NCBI GenBank assembly: GCA_002713215.1
Contig: PAVO01000026.1
Coordinates: forward strand, 1-64,000
DNA from: Crocinitomicaceae bacterium
GTDB lineage: Bacteria; Bacteroidota; Bacteroidia; Flavobacteriales_G; Salibacteraceae
Length of the DNA: 64,000 nucleotides
Direction: 5' to 3'
In this document: piece by piece, positions 46,487 through 54,757 of the stretch
How positions within the stretch are numbered: the stretch's first letter is position 1
Layout of the letters: each line of letters begins with the position of its first letter
Program-made: the position numbers and the translations under genes
Notes under the pieces: model-generated
The model's input: the letters and a program-made list of their open reading frames with translations, nothing else
Database searches by the model: none
Told to the model about the DNA's origin: nothing

Positions 46487-47920
46487 CTATAAATTGCTAT
46501 TAAAAATTACATTCTCAAATTCAACAATTGCCTTTGATTTTAGACCCTCTGATAAATTGAGAAATGTTATGGAATCTTCTTTTAACTCTTTCGCTACACT
46601 TGTTATTTTTAATTGTGTTTCAATTGAAGGAACAGGGATTTTAAAATTGTAGAGTAAAGTGGAGTTTAAATTATTGATATTAGCACCAAAAATTTTACTA
46701 CTCAAATAGCTATTAAATAATGATGTGTTTAAAATAGCATTAAGATATTCTGCTAATATTTCTTTATTAGTGATTCTAATTGCACCCATAAAACCTCCAA
46801 AAAAATAATCTGTATCCTCTTCTATAAGCACAACTTTTCCTATATGTTTTTTAGAACCACTTGCAAGGCAAATGAAAATGTCTTTCTTTTTTAAAACTTT
46901 TTCATCAGAGAAATTTTCTTTTTTCGAAATGTGCTTAATATCTTCTAAATTTAATGTGTTATTAAGATTGATATTATTTGCTCTTAGAACCTTGTTAGAA
47001 TTTTCGAAATCATTAGAATTACGTATCTCGCTACTTTTTTTGTAGGTTACACCTCTTACCAATTGTGCAAACTGTTTTATAGGCTTTAATTCATAAGAAT
47101 TACTGGAAAACAATTCATCCAGATTTAGAATTTTATTTACACCCCATTCTTTAATATTCTTGTATTTTACAATAGTTAAACCCTTTTTCGCTTTATTTTT
47201 TTCGGTAAGTTGAATATCAAGTATGTTGAACAGATATTCTTCTATTTCAGTCTCTTTTAATTTAGCATCTTGCAATGCTTTTTCAGAATCGTTAATTTTT
47301 TGATTGTATTCTGCTACGAGTTTTTCTTGGGTAATATCTGTAGGTAAACCTTGTTTTATAGCATCTACATCATTTAAAGGAGGTAAAGGGATTTGAACGT
47401 CTAAGAATTTTTTAAGGTCTATTCTTTGTCTGTTGGTAGTACCACTACTACAGGTTTGTGCAAACTCAATAAACTTTTTAGTTGTCGTTATTAGTAATAA
47501 AAACTGAGGTAAAATAGCTGTAGTGTCTACATCATAGGTTGGAAAATCATTAGTGACAATAGCTCCTTCCAAATCTTTTGGAATTAAGCCCATTGCTCCA
47601 TTACGAGCATCTATTTTTGATAAAATAAATTGACCAGATTTTACAATGAATTGTCTTTTTGTACCAATATTTTTACCTACTTCTGTATTTCTTAGCCTTA
47701 CACCTCCATTGTTTCCACTAACCGTTACTCTTTTGTAGATGGTATCATTATCAAGGTTAATAACATTATTGTTTTTGGTAAGAAACTTACCAATTTTAAC
47801 CAATGGAAAATTTTTATTGTATTCAAAGTCTTGACCCAATAGATGGCTAACACTCCAATTATAGAGTTCAGAAAACCTAATGAAATTTATATTTTGCATA
47901 GTAGCTACTTCCTTTACCAT
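46487..47920 (-). CDS. hsdS: Restriction-modification specificity subunit (HsdS)
   Basis: A 477-residue protein with two target-recognition domains (about 30-190 and 265-440). Each ends in a typical HsdS closing helix phrase: RIDLKKFLDVQIPLPPLNDV and NLNSTLLYNFKIPVPSIETQ. Conserved helices (about 205-245 and 440-477) space them. Two different domains imply a bipartite DNA target. Its ATG overlaps the end of the methyltransferase gene by 7 bp, and an internal ATG seven codons in is an alternative start. Confidence 0.93.
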   Translation of the reverse strand: MVKEVATMQNINFIRFSELYNWSVSHLLGQDFEYNKNFPLVKIGKFLTKNNNVINLDNDTIYKRVTVSGNNGGVRLRNTEVGKNIGTKRQFIVKSGQFILSKIDARNGAMGLIPKDLEGAIVTNDFPTYDVDTTAILPQFLLLITTTKKFIEFAQTCSSGTTNRQRIDLKKFLDVQIPLPPLNDVDAIKQGLPTDITQEKLVAEYNQKINDSEKALQDAKLKETEIEEYLFNILDIQLTEKNKAKKGLTIVKYKNIKEWGVNKILNLDELFSSNSYELKPIKQFAQLVRGVTYKKSSEIRNSNDFENSNKVLRANNINLNNTLNLEDIKHISKKENFSDEKVLKKKDIFICLASGSKKHIGKVVLIEEDTDYFFGGFMGAIRITNKEILAEYLNAILNTSLFNSYLSSKIFGANINNLNSTLLYNFKIPVPSIETQLKITSVAKELKEDSITFLNLSEGLKSKAIVEFENVIFNSNL

Positions 47921-50235
47921 TCTATTAATTGGGTTTCGGTATCGTTTTTAATACGTTCTACTTTGCCAGTTTTGCTACTCCACTTGTACTCAAACTTAGG
48001 TTTAAGTTCTTTCCATAATTCATTTTTAATACGATAAGGAGTATATTCTGTTTGTATATGCGTTAATTCGTTATCTATTACACCACCAGTACTGCTAATA
48101 CCTGCTTTTTCGACTGTTGCAATAGGTATGTCGTAATCAAATTTTTCCTTTACAATCGCTTTTATTTCCTCTTGTATTTGGGCTTCTATTTTCTTTTTCT
48201 GTTGGCGTAGTTCTTTTTTAGTAGTTGCATCCAAAGCATCTTTACCTCTTAGGGCTAATTTGGTTTTAATCTCTTCTAACTCGTCTTTGTATTTTGCTTT
48301 TACTGTTTTAGTGGCTTGGGCTGTGTAGTCTTTCCATTGTTTTGCTTCTTCATTGGTAAACTTCTTTAAGAATACTAAACTGGATTTTACGGTAGCTCCA
48401 CTTTTCATAAATACATCTTGCGGAATAGAGGTAATTAAGATGATTTTTGCTGTACTCTCAAAGTATTCTCTAACTTTTGCTAAGTTTTGTGTATTTAAAA
48501 CGCCTTCAGGTAATACAATACCTGTTCTTCCGCCTGGTTTTAATAAGCGGATGCATCTTTCTATAAACAAAACTTCTGTTAAACCACTCATACCGTTTTT
48601 ACCAATATGTAAGGTGTTTAGTAATGGCTTATCTACGTTATTATCTACTTGAAGCATAGCTTTAGCGTATGTTTCTTCTCCATACATCTGCTTGTATTTT
48701 GCTATACGCTTTTCATCTGTTAGTTGGTCTGCTTTAGTAATCAATAATGATTTTTCTACTCTTGCACCAAAAGGCGGATTGGTAAGAATTACATCAAAAC
48801 GGTTTTCAAATATTCCGTTAATGTTTAATAAACCATCTCTGTGATGCACACCTCCGTGACCATCTCCGTGCATAATCATATTCATTTTAGCAGTACGAGC
48901 CATTCGAGGATTGGCATCTGTACCAAAGATGCAAGCGGATGATAGTTTCTCTAAACGTGATATGTATTTGCCAGCTTCTTTGGCTTTCTCTTGTTCTTCA
49001 CGTTTTCTAATTTGTGTTTCAAAGCCTAATTTGTGAATGATTTCGTTAGAAATATCATTTAGTTTTTCTTCGTCTTGGTCTGCTGTTTTTATCTCGTCAA
49101 AGGTTTTATTAACCTTGTCTTTTTCTAATTTAATATCGTTTTCAATCTTTTCTCTAACATATTCAAATGCCTTAATTAAAAACCCACCAGAACCACAACA
49201 AGGGTCGCACATTACTTCATCTTCGTGTGGGTCTAATACTTCTACTATAAAATCTACGACTGTTCTTGGTGTAAAAAACTGCCCTAATTCTCCTCTAAAC
49301 GTACCGCCTAAGAACTGTTCAAACGCAATACCCTTTACATCATCTGAGGTTGTAGAAAGGTTGTATTTCTGTAGTTTCTTTACTATCTCTTTAAATGAAC
49401 CTTGTTTGATTCTTATTTTATCATTGACATCAAATAACTCATCTTCTTCAAATTCATCTTTGGTTAACTCAAACCAATAATCCATATAAGGTATATCGTC
49501 TTTTGGACCATTACGTTTTACATTTACTGGACGAATATTTTTCTCGTAATTAGATTCTTGCTTTTCAAATTGCTTTAATGTGAAAATATTATCTTCATCA
49601 GGATTTCGTTCGTACCTGATTTTCATAAATAGAATTTTACTTATTTCATCAAATGCTGCTTCTGGAGATAGTTTGTCATTATTACGAATTACATTATGAC
49701 ATTGAAAAAGTAGTTTGGAAAACTCGTCTCTTTCAAATGCTTTAGTTTGTTCTAATAACTTCTGAATTTTATCATTGCTATTCGCTTCTTTAGCGTTTGG
49801 AATATCTAAAATTTCATCACTTAATGTTTTAGGTGTAACCGCCAAATTGACTTTGAAAACCTTAGTTTCTTTTTCGTTTGTGGTTACAAAAAACGGAGCA
49901 TTCGCAAAGCGAGCATAGTTTTGACCTTGATAGTAATCTTCCGATTTAATGGTAATGTAATCGGCTTTACATTCTACCACAATAATTGGATTCAGCTTTT
50001 TGAGTTTATCCTCTTTGCTACGCCAAATTACAATATCCGCACTTGCTCTTCCTGTTCCTCTTTTAGAGCCTGTTAGTTTTACTTCTTGAGCCATTTGCTC
50101 TAAAGTATATTCATAATGATTTACTAATCTGCAAATGTATTTTTGTCTTACGTGTTCTTCTGGAGTCATTATCAACTCTTTCCCTAATAGGGGAGCAAAT
50201 ATTTTGTTACCGTTTATTTGTAGTTCTAATGACAT
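47914..50235 (-). CDS. Nuclease-methyltransferase fusion: HSDR_N plus HsdM (BcgI/type IIG-like)
   Basis: A 773-residue protein. Residues about 20-150 are a PD-(D/E)xK nuclease domain of the HsdR N-terminal type: Asp67 in SADIVIW, Glu88-x-Lys90 in IIVVECKAD, and a QxxxY motif at 103-107. Residues about 170-300 are HsdM_N-like. The N6-adenine methyltransferase follows with FEQFLGGTFRGELGQFFTPR, SAM motif DPCCGSGGF (344-352) and catalytic NPPF (486-489). No helicase motor domain is fused and no hsdR is in the window, so nuclease, methylase and separate HsdS resemble BcgI-type enzymes. Confidence 0.87.
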   Translation of the reverse strand: MSLELQINGNKIFAPLLGKELIMTPEEHVRQKYICRLVNHYEYTLEQMAQEVKLTGSKRGTGRASADIVIWRSKEDKLKKLNPIIVVECKADYITIKSEDYYQGQNYARFANAPFFVTTNEKETKVFKVNLAVTPKTLSDEILDIPNAKEANSNDKIQKLLEQTKAFERDEFSKLLFQCHNVIRNNDKLSPEAAFDEISKILFMKIRYERNPDEDNIFTLKQFEKQESNYEKNIRPVNVKRNGPKDDIPYMDYWFELTKDEFEEDELFDVNDKIRIKQGSFKEIVKKLQKYNLSTTSDDVKGIAFEQFLGGTFRGELGQFFTPRTVVDFIVEVLDPHEDEVMCDPCCGSGGFLIKAFEYVREKIENDIKLEKDKVNKTFDEIKTADQDEEKLNDISNEIIHKLGFETQIRKREEQEKAKEAGKYISRLEKLSSACIFGTDANPRMARTAKMNMIMHGDGHGGVHHRDGLLNINGIFENRFDVILTNPPFGARVEKSLLITKADQLTDEKRIAKYKQMYGEETYAKAMLQVDNNVDKPLLNTLHIGKNGMSGLTEVLFIERCIRLLKPGGRTGIVLPEGVLNTQNLAKVREYFESTAKIILITSIPQDVFMKSGATVKSSLVFLKKFTNEEAKQWKDYTAQATKTVKAKYKDELEEIKTKLALRGKDALDATTKKELRQQKKKIEAQIQEEIKAIVKEKFDYDIPIATVEKAGISSTGGVIDNELTHIQTEYTPYRIKNELWKELKPKFEYKWSSKTGKVERIKNDTETQLIEW

Positions 50236-50237
50236 AG

Positions 50238-50540
50238 TTATTTAGATTTCTTTGTAATATTTTTCAATTCCTTTTCTGCAATCTGTAAGGCTTGCAATGC
50301 CTGTTCTTCATTTTCTACCAACTGAAATACTTGGTCTGCTAACCATAGTGAAAACAGTTCGTTATAGTCAAGTTTGAAAAGTTTTGCTAAAGGTTTTATA
50401 TGTTCACGTTTAGCGGTTTTTTCTCCTCTTTCTATTTTACTAAGCATTGCGGTATCAATGTCTAACTCTGCGGATAAGTGCCTGAGTAGCATTTCTTGTT
50501 CTTCTCTCTTGGACCTTATTAAGTCTCCGAATTTGTTCAT
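50238..50540 (-). CDS. XRE-family helix-turn-helix control protein
   Basis: A 100-residue protein with an HTH_3 domain: FGDLIRSKREEQEMLLRHLS then AELDIDTAMLSKIERGEKTA, KREHIKPLAKLFKLDYNELF. The size and position resemble controller proteins of restriction-modification systems, which bind palindromes in their own promoter and delay nuclease expression. It is the first gene of the defence operon, ending 2 bp before the fusion gene. Confidence 0.88.
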   Translation of the reverse strand: MNKFGDLIRSKREEQEMLLRHLSAELDIDTAMLSKIERGEKTAKREHIKPLAKLFKLDYNELFSLWLADQVFQLVENEEQALQALQIAEKELKNITKKSK

Positions 50541-50574
50541 CTGCTTACTTATTGTTTATTCAATTGTATTCACG

Positions 50575-50588
50575 AATGCTAAAGCATT
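50575..50588. repeat. 14-bp palindrome in the defence operon leader
   Basis: AATGCT-AA-AGCATT, 35 bp upstream of the XRE start and downstream of the promoter. It may be a second regulator site or a small leader hairpin. Confidence 0.4.
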
Positions 50589-50620
50589 TGTTCATTGCTT
50601 ATTTGTTTGTATTAAATACG

Positions 50621-50653
50621 TTTGTCAAATATAGACAAATTTAAAACAAACAA
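50621..50653 (-). promoter_or_regulatory. Defence operon promoter with operator over the -7 box
   Basis: Read on the minus strand, TTG at 50653-50651 and TATATTTG at 50633-50626 are 17 bp apart, fitting the Bacteroidota consensus. The inverted repeat TTTGTC (50621-50626) and GACAAA (50634-50639), with a 7-bp spacer, spans the -7 box. It is a plausible operator for the XRE protein encoded by the first gene. The leader is about 80 nt. Confidence 0.55.
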
Positions 50654-50699
50654 GAACAAAAACTACAAGATAAATTTCAAAAAGTGCAAAGGTTGCAAA

Positions 50700-52985
50700 C
50701 TACAGCTTGTCTGTAGTTTTTTGATAGTGTCCGTAACTGGGTTGCGCGAGATGTGAACCTAACAAGGATTTGAGCAAATTATCAATAGAACGGTCTTTTA
50801 GTTGGTACTTCTTGCCTATGATGATGGCTTCTTCACGTTTGAAGTTTTGCGGTAAGGCTTCAAAGAATTGTTTTTTATTGTTAGCACCTTTAAAAACGCC
50901 TGTTTCTTCTTTCTTTGGTAGGTTGTTGTACATTAACAAACTGTGTTGTAGATAGACATTTGCAATCAATAACGCCATTTCAAAATCTTCATCAGTACAG
51001 GTTACATTTTCGGTGCAATCGCCATTATCAAATTTGCGAAGCGTGGATAATATCATACAAATACGATATAGAATTAAGCCCAAACGTTTTACTACGCTAC
51101 CAGCTTCTTCTGCTGTAAAGGTGGTTACTTCTGTCAACCATTGTTGCCCTGTATAGTTAACCGTTTGCCATTGTTCTTTAGATAAATGTATCTGTGTTGG
51201 ATTCGCTTCTAAGAAGTGAATCATTTCTAATACATTCTGCGATAAGGCTTCAAAATGGTCGTTTAAATTTAAGGTATTGCCGAAAGGCGATACATCTTTC
51301 CAAAGTTGCTCTACTTTAAACGTATAGAATAAAAAACGACTGAATAAGCCATCTTCTGCGGATGCAATGATGTTGGCTACTTGACCAGGAGTACCTGATA
51401 ACGCAACTGATATTTTAGGCTCTTTAATAATAACATATTCATTGTTTGTTTTTCTTGAAACAGAAATCGTTTCAGAATGAAACGCTTTTCTGAGCATATC
51501 AGAATATCCGCCCCAATCTTGCTTGAAAACAGCTCCCATACTATCAGCTTCTGTTTCGCAAATAATTCCTTTACCCTCATTTTGTTGTATGTGTTGTAAA
51601 ATGGCTGCATAAGATGTATTGGCAGGAATAAATACGACTTTAAAAGGTGGTTTTACAGGCTCTTCTGCGGTTTCTGTATCGTCTTTCTTTCTGTTTCGTT
51701 GTTCTACCTTGTATTGAGCTAATTCGGCTTCATAAATGGACTTATCTTGATTGCTTTGTTCCAATACACTTTCTTGATATGGGTCTGCCAATATTTTAGC
51801 GAATTTTAAAGCACCTTTTCCACTTGCTGCTGGAGCTATGATAAAAGAAAACAGATTAGGAAATACTGTCTGTTGAGCATACACGCCTGATACATTGGGC
51901 AAACAACCACTAAGAATAGATAATGCACCTGTAAAGAAAACATCTCGTTCTCTTGGGTCTGTAAATGCCATTGTACCTTTTCTTAATATCTCAGGTAGAT
52001 TGTCAAATAATTGCTCGTCAAAAGTGGGTGTGTTTTTTAGGTAATCTTCATTGTTTACTATCTCAGTTGGTTGTATTGTATTCTTATGACTTGGATAGCT
52101 CGCAAATTGTATAGCGTTGTTATCATAAGCCGATTTTACTGATGCTTTTATTTCTTCTTGGTTTAGGTCGTAGGTATTTAGAATAAGATGCAAAGTATCA
52201 TCATACACGATTCCTCTCCTGTTGCAATTACAAGCCAATTGATATATGAAATTGTTCCGGTTGCCGTCTGTATAGCTTTCTTTGTTTTCGGTGAATGTGA
52301 TGCACTCGGTAAAGATTTCTGAACTATTACTGCTTTCATTATTGATAAGATTTTGGGTTACTACTGTTTTGGGTGCTTTTTGTTTTATAGGCTGTAAAAC
52401 CGTTTCGGTTTTTACCTTGAACTTTTCGTTTTGTATGTTCTTATATCCGTCAGGGTCGTAAGACACAAAACACAACCTTGTAATGTCTTTGCATTTTGGG
52501 TCTGCTTCAATACCCACTTCTTTTTCATAAAACGCTTGCACTTGTGCATAAGCGGTTTTATGCTGCTGCATAGTAGAATCTACTTCAATAAACACTTTTA
52601 GGCCATTACCGCTTGGGCTTGTGAAACAAGCAAAAGTGTACGGAATGGATTGTATTCTCTGTTTTGCTTCTTGAAGTTCGTCTGGTTCTAACTTATCAAA
52701 ATCTAAGTGTACAAATCCGCTGTACATTTTAAAGTATTCCATTTTACGACCACCTTCAAAAGTTGCAGAAGGTGTAAAGGCAACTAATTCTTTTTTGAAT
52801 TGGTCTGCTCGTTCTGGTTTACCCATTCCAATAGCCATACGGATAGCTTCAATAGGTTCTTTGTATTTGCCCTCAATAACGTCCTTTACTATTAGTAGTA
52901 AGGCTTTATTTTCTATGGGTTGATTGAAATTTTTATATATAGTTGATGATGCCATTTTAGAAGTATTTATGTGATTATTTTCCAT
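50700..52985 (-). CDS. VirE_N/BT4734-like primase with DUF3987 helicase-like domain
   Basis: A 761-residue protein. Residues about 40-190 show the BT4734/VirE_N primase-like pattern (YSGFVHLDFDKLEPDELQEA with paired Asp; SPSGNGLKVFIEVDS). A helical linker (about 220-300) follows. The DUF3987 domain (about 330-700) has a Walker A-like IIAPAASGKGALKF and an ATPase core (ICETEADSMGAVFKQDWGGY). Such proteins probably prime and unwind DNA for replication of Bacteroidota integrative elements. The start at 52985 overlaps the HTH gene by 11 bp; an ATG at 52955 is also possible. Confidence 0.82.
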   Translation of the reverse strand: MENNHINTSKMASSTIYKNFNQPIENKALLLIVKDVIEGKYKEPIEAIRMAIGMGKPERADQFKKELVAFTPSATFEGGRKMEYFKMYSGFVHLDFDKLEPDELQEAKQRIQSIPYTFACFTSPSGNGLKVFIEVDSTMQQHKTAYAQVQAFYEKEVGIEADPKCKDITRLCFVSYDPDGYKNIQNEKFKVKTETVLQPIKQKAPKTVVTQNLINNESSNSSEIFTECITFTENKESYTDGNRNNFIYQLACNCNRRGIVYDDTLHLILNTYDLNQEEIKASVKSAYDNNAIQFASYPSHKNTIQPTEIVNNEDYLKNTPTFDEQLFDNLPEILRKGTMAFTDPRERDVFFTGALSILSGCLPNVSGVYAQQTVFPNLFSFIIAPAASGKGALKFAKILADPYQESVLEQSNQDKSIYEAELAQYKVEQRNRKKDDTETAEEPVKPPFKVVFIPANTSYAAILQHIQQNEGKGIICETEADSMGAVFKQDWGGYSDMLRKAFHSETISVSRKTNNEYVIIKEPKISVALSGTPGQVANIIASAEDGLFSRFLFYTFKVEQLWKDVSPFGNTLNLNDHFEALSQNVLEMIHFLEANPTQIHLSKEQWQTVNYTGQQWLTEVTTFTAEEAGSVVKRLGLILYRICMILSTLRKFDNGDCTENVTCTDEDFEMALLIANVYLQHSLLMYNNLPKKEETGVFKGANNKKQFFEALPQNFKREEAIIIGKKYQLKDRSIDNLLKSLLGSHLAQPSYGHYQKTTDKL

Positions 52986-53259
52986 TGATAGGTGATTTAA
53001 AGTTTTGGTCTAACAATTGGAGTATGTCTGATAAGCGGTAGTAGATTTTGTACCCAATTTGGCAATAGCCTATGAGTCCGCTATCTCGCCAATATTGGGC
53101 GGTACGCTTACTTACATTCATTATCTGTAGAAACTCTTGGGTGTCGAAAAACACTTGGTCAGGATTGCTTCTTTGCTTGTCTTTAAGCATAAGCGTTAGT
53201 TCTGATAGTCTATCGTCTATCTGCTCTAACTTTTCGTCTAAAGGATGATAAAAGCCCAT
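52975..53259 (-). CDS. Helix-turn-helix protein (excisionase-like)
   Basis: A 94-residue protein. After an N-terminal coiled segment, FFDTQEFLQIMNVSKRTAQY-WRDSGLIGYCQIGYKIYYR is a MerR/Xis-type winged helix with the wing that follows. Typical for a directionality factor or replication regulator of Bacteroidota elements. It begins 2 bp after the upstream HTH gene and overlaps the primase gene. Confidence 0.85.
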   Translation of the reverse strand: MGFYHPLDEKLEQIDDRLSELTLMLKDKQRSNPDQVFFDTQEFLQIMNVSKRTAQYWRDSGLIGYCQIGYKIYYRLSDILQLLDQNFKSPINGK

Positions 53260-53261
53260 AT

Positions 53262-53564
53262 CTAACTGCGTTTGTTTTGAATTAGATAATTGGCTGCTGC
53301 TTTTTCGATTTCGTCTGTAGAAGATTGACGGTTACGCTGTAACCATTCGTCTAACTCGGTACGATTGAAATAGAGTTTTTTACCCTGTGGGCAGAAATGC
53401 GGAACGGATTTCTGACTGGTAAGTTTGTAGAGATGCGAAGCACTTATATCTAAATAGCTACAAGCATCATTGAAGTTTAGTACTTCTTTCTTTAAGAGGT
53501 TTTGTTCCTCTATCTTTTGCTCAAGTCTATTGAGCTTTTCTAAAATTAGATTTTCGTTACTCAT
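53262..53564 (-). CDS. Helix-turn-helix protein (excisionase-like)
   Basis: A 100-residue protein. A coiled N-terminus (ENLILEKLNRLEQKIEEQNL) precedes LNFNDACSYLDISASHLYKL and VPHFCPQGKKLYFNRTELDE-WLQ, the HTH_17 pattern of excisionases. It is the first gene of the HTH-HTH-primase unit, preceded by two inverted repeats that may be its operator. Confidence 0.87.
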   Translation of the reverse strand: MSNENLILEKLNRLEQKIEEQNLLKKEVLNFNDACSYLDISASHLYKLTSQKSVPHFCPQGKKLYFNRTELDEWLQRNRQSSTDEIEKAAANYLIQNKRS

Positions 53565-53565
53565 T

Positions 53566-53655
53566 TTGTTACGATTTTTAAAAGTTTTACAATAAATTCT
53601 ATTGCAAACTTCTATCGTAACAAGCTGGTAATCAGTAAGACGGTAACGTCTTACT
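53566..53655. promoter_or_regulatory. Paired inverted repeats upstream of the excisionase-like genes
   Basis: TTGTTACGAT (53566-53575) is perfectly inverted at 53614-53623, starting 2 bp before the HTH start codon. AGTAAGACG (53634-53642) is perfectly inverted at 53647-53655 with a 4-nt spacer, and CTTACT is repeated nearby to 53675. They are likely protein-binding sites controlling excision/replication genes; the second could also form a hairpin after the upstream gene. Confidence 0.5.
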
Positions 53656-53685
53656 ACTATATCTTACTCATCTTACTGTTTTTAT

Positions 53686-54756
53686 TTACAGTTGTCTGAG
53701 AATGTCATCAATAGTGCCTTGTTCTTTAGGGTAATTGTTCTTGTTTTTATACAAATTATTACGTTTTAAATCAGTTCCTTTTTTAGAATAAAAAAGGTTT
53801 GATTGTTCAATAGTTGTTGGATTGAAATTGCTAAAATGTTGTTCTAATTTTGATACTATGTAACTGAATTGTGTTGTCTCACAACCTAAATGAATTTGAG
53901 GAGCACCTATCTTTAAATCTTTGCTTGTTAATACACTTACTAATTGCTCTACTGTGGTTTTATCTTCATTCAATAATTCCATATTAATATTCAAAGCTGA
54001 TAAGGTAGATTTTAGCTTTGTTTCATCTCCATTAAATCCAAAAGAGAAACGAGTATCTTTTTCAAACTTATAATCATCAACACCTAAAAGAATATTATTT
54101 ACTGTCGCAAATTCAGGAGTTGTTTTGTCAATCTCTATATCTGGAATGGGTTGTTGTAATAGTTCTCCGTAAAGCTCGTTTTTGTTTGATGGTAATTCCG
54201 AAAGGAATTGAGGATATAACTTTTCGGTTTCCTTTAGAAAACGAATTACGTTAGTAATGAGCTGCGGAATAACATAAGCTGTTAAGTCGGTTTGGGTAAA
54301 ACTGTCTTGGTCTGTTCCTATTCTTAATAATAGGTCTTTGCAAGATTTCACTACATTTTGAACTATCTCTTTTTTCTGAATTTCTCCAATGTCCTTATTT
54401 ACACATTTAAAAACTCTGTCTGATAGTCTTGTTGCTTCATTTAAAAGCAAGAAATGATAAAACCTTTGTGTTGCTGTGGTTGGTTCAGCTAACTGGGTTT
54501 CAACCAATGGATTCAGTATATCGTGGCTAATATCTGTATCTGCTTGCAGTAGGTAGATTTCTAAACCATCTTCTTTGAATAGATTAGGCTTGTTCTTATG
54601 AATTTCCTTTAACGCTTTGTAATACTCGTTTATAGTTTGCTTTGGCTGTATGAATTTTGCAGACAAATTTTGTCTGTAAAACTTTTCATTGACTGCATCA
54701 CTTGCCCAAGGTTTTAGGTCGCCATAGATGATGCTTTTAAAAATAGTTAGTTCCAT
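53686..54756 (-). CDS. Unknown 356-aa protein linked to the integrase
   Basis: A soluble, mostly helical protein with no signal peptide. It starts LTIFKSIIYGDLKPWASDAV. The C-terminal half (FGFNGDETKLKSTLSALNIN, APQIHLGCETTQFSYIVSKL) resembles a helix-rich region often found in proteins encoded beside Bacteroidota integrases (possibly catalogued as DUF6617, from memory). No catalytic motif seen. Its start follows the recombinase stop by 1 bp, so the two are co-expressed; an accessory recombination or regulation role is possible. Confidence 0.6.
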   Translation of the reverse strand: MELTIFKSIIYGDLKPWASDAVNEKFYRQNLSAKFIQPKQTINEYYKALKEIHKNKPNLFKEDGLEIYLLQADTDISHDILNPLVETQLAEPTTATQRFYHFLLLNEATRLSDRVFKCVNKDIGEIQKKEIVQNVVKSCKDLLLRIGTDQDSFTQTDLTAYVIPQLITNVIRFLKETEKLYPQFLSELPSNKNELYGELLQQPIPDIEIDKTTPEFATVNNILLGVDDYKFEKDTRFSFGFNGDETKLKSTLSALNINMELLNEDKTTVEQLVSVLTSKDLKIGAPQIHLGCETTQFSYIVSKLEQHFSNFNPTTIEQSNLFYSKKGTDLKRNNLYKNKNNYPKEQGTIDDILRQL

Positions 54757-54757
54757 A

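Noticed and set aside
50696-50720. Terminator hairpin at the end of the primase gene
   Set aside because: ACTACA/TGTAGT arms can pair across the stop codon, but no U-run follows on the minus strand, so I do not call it a terminator.
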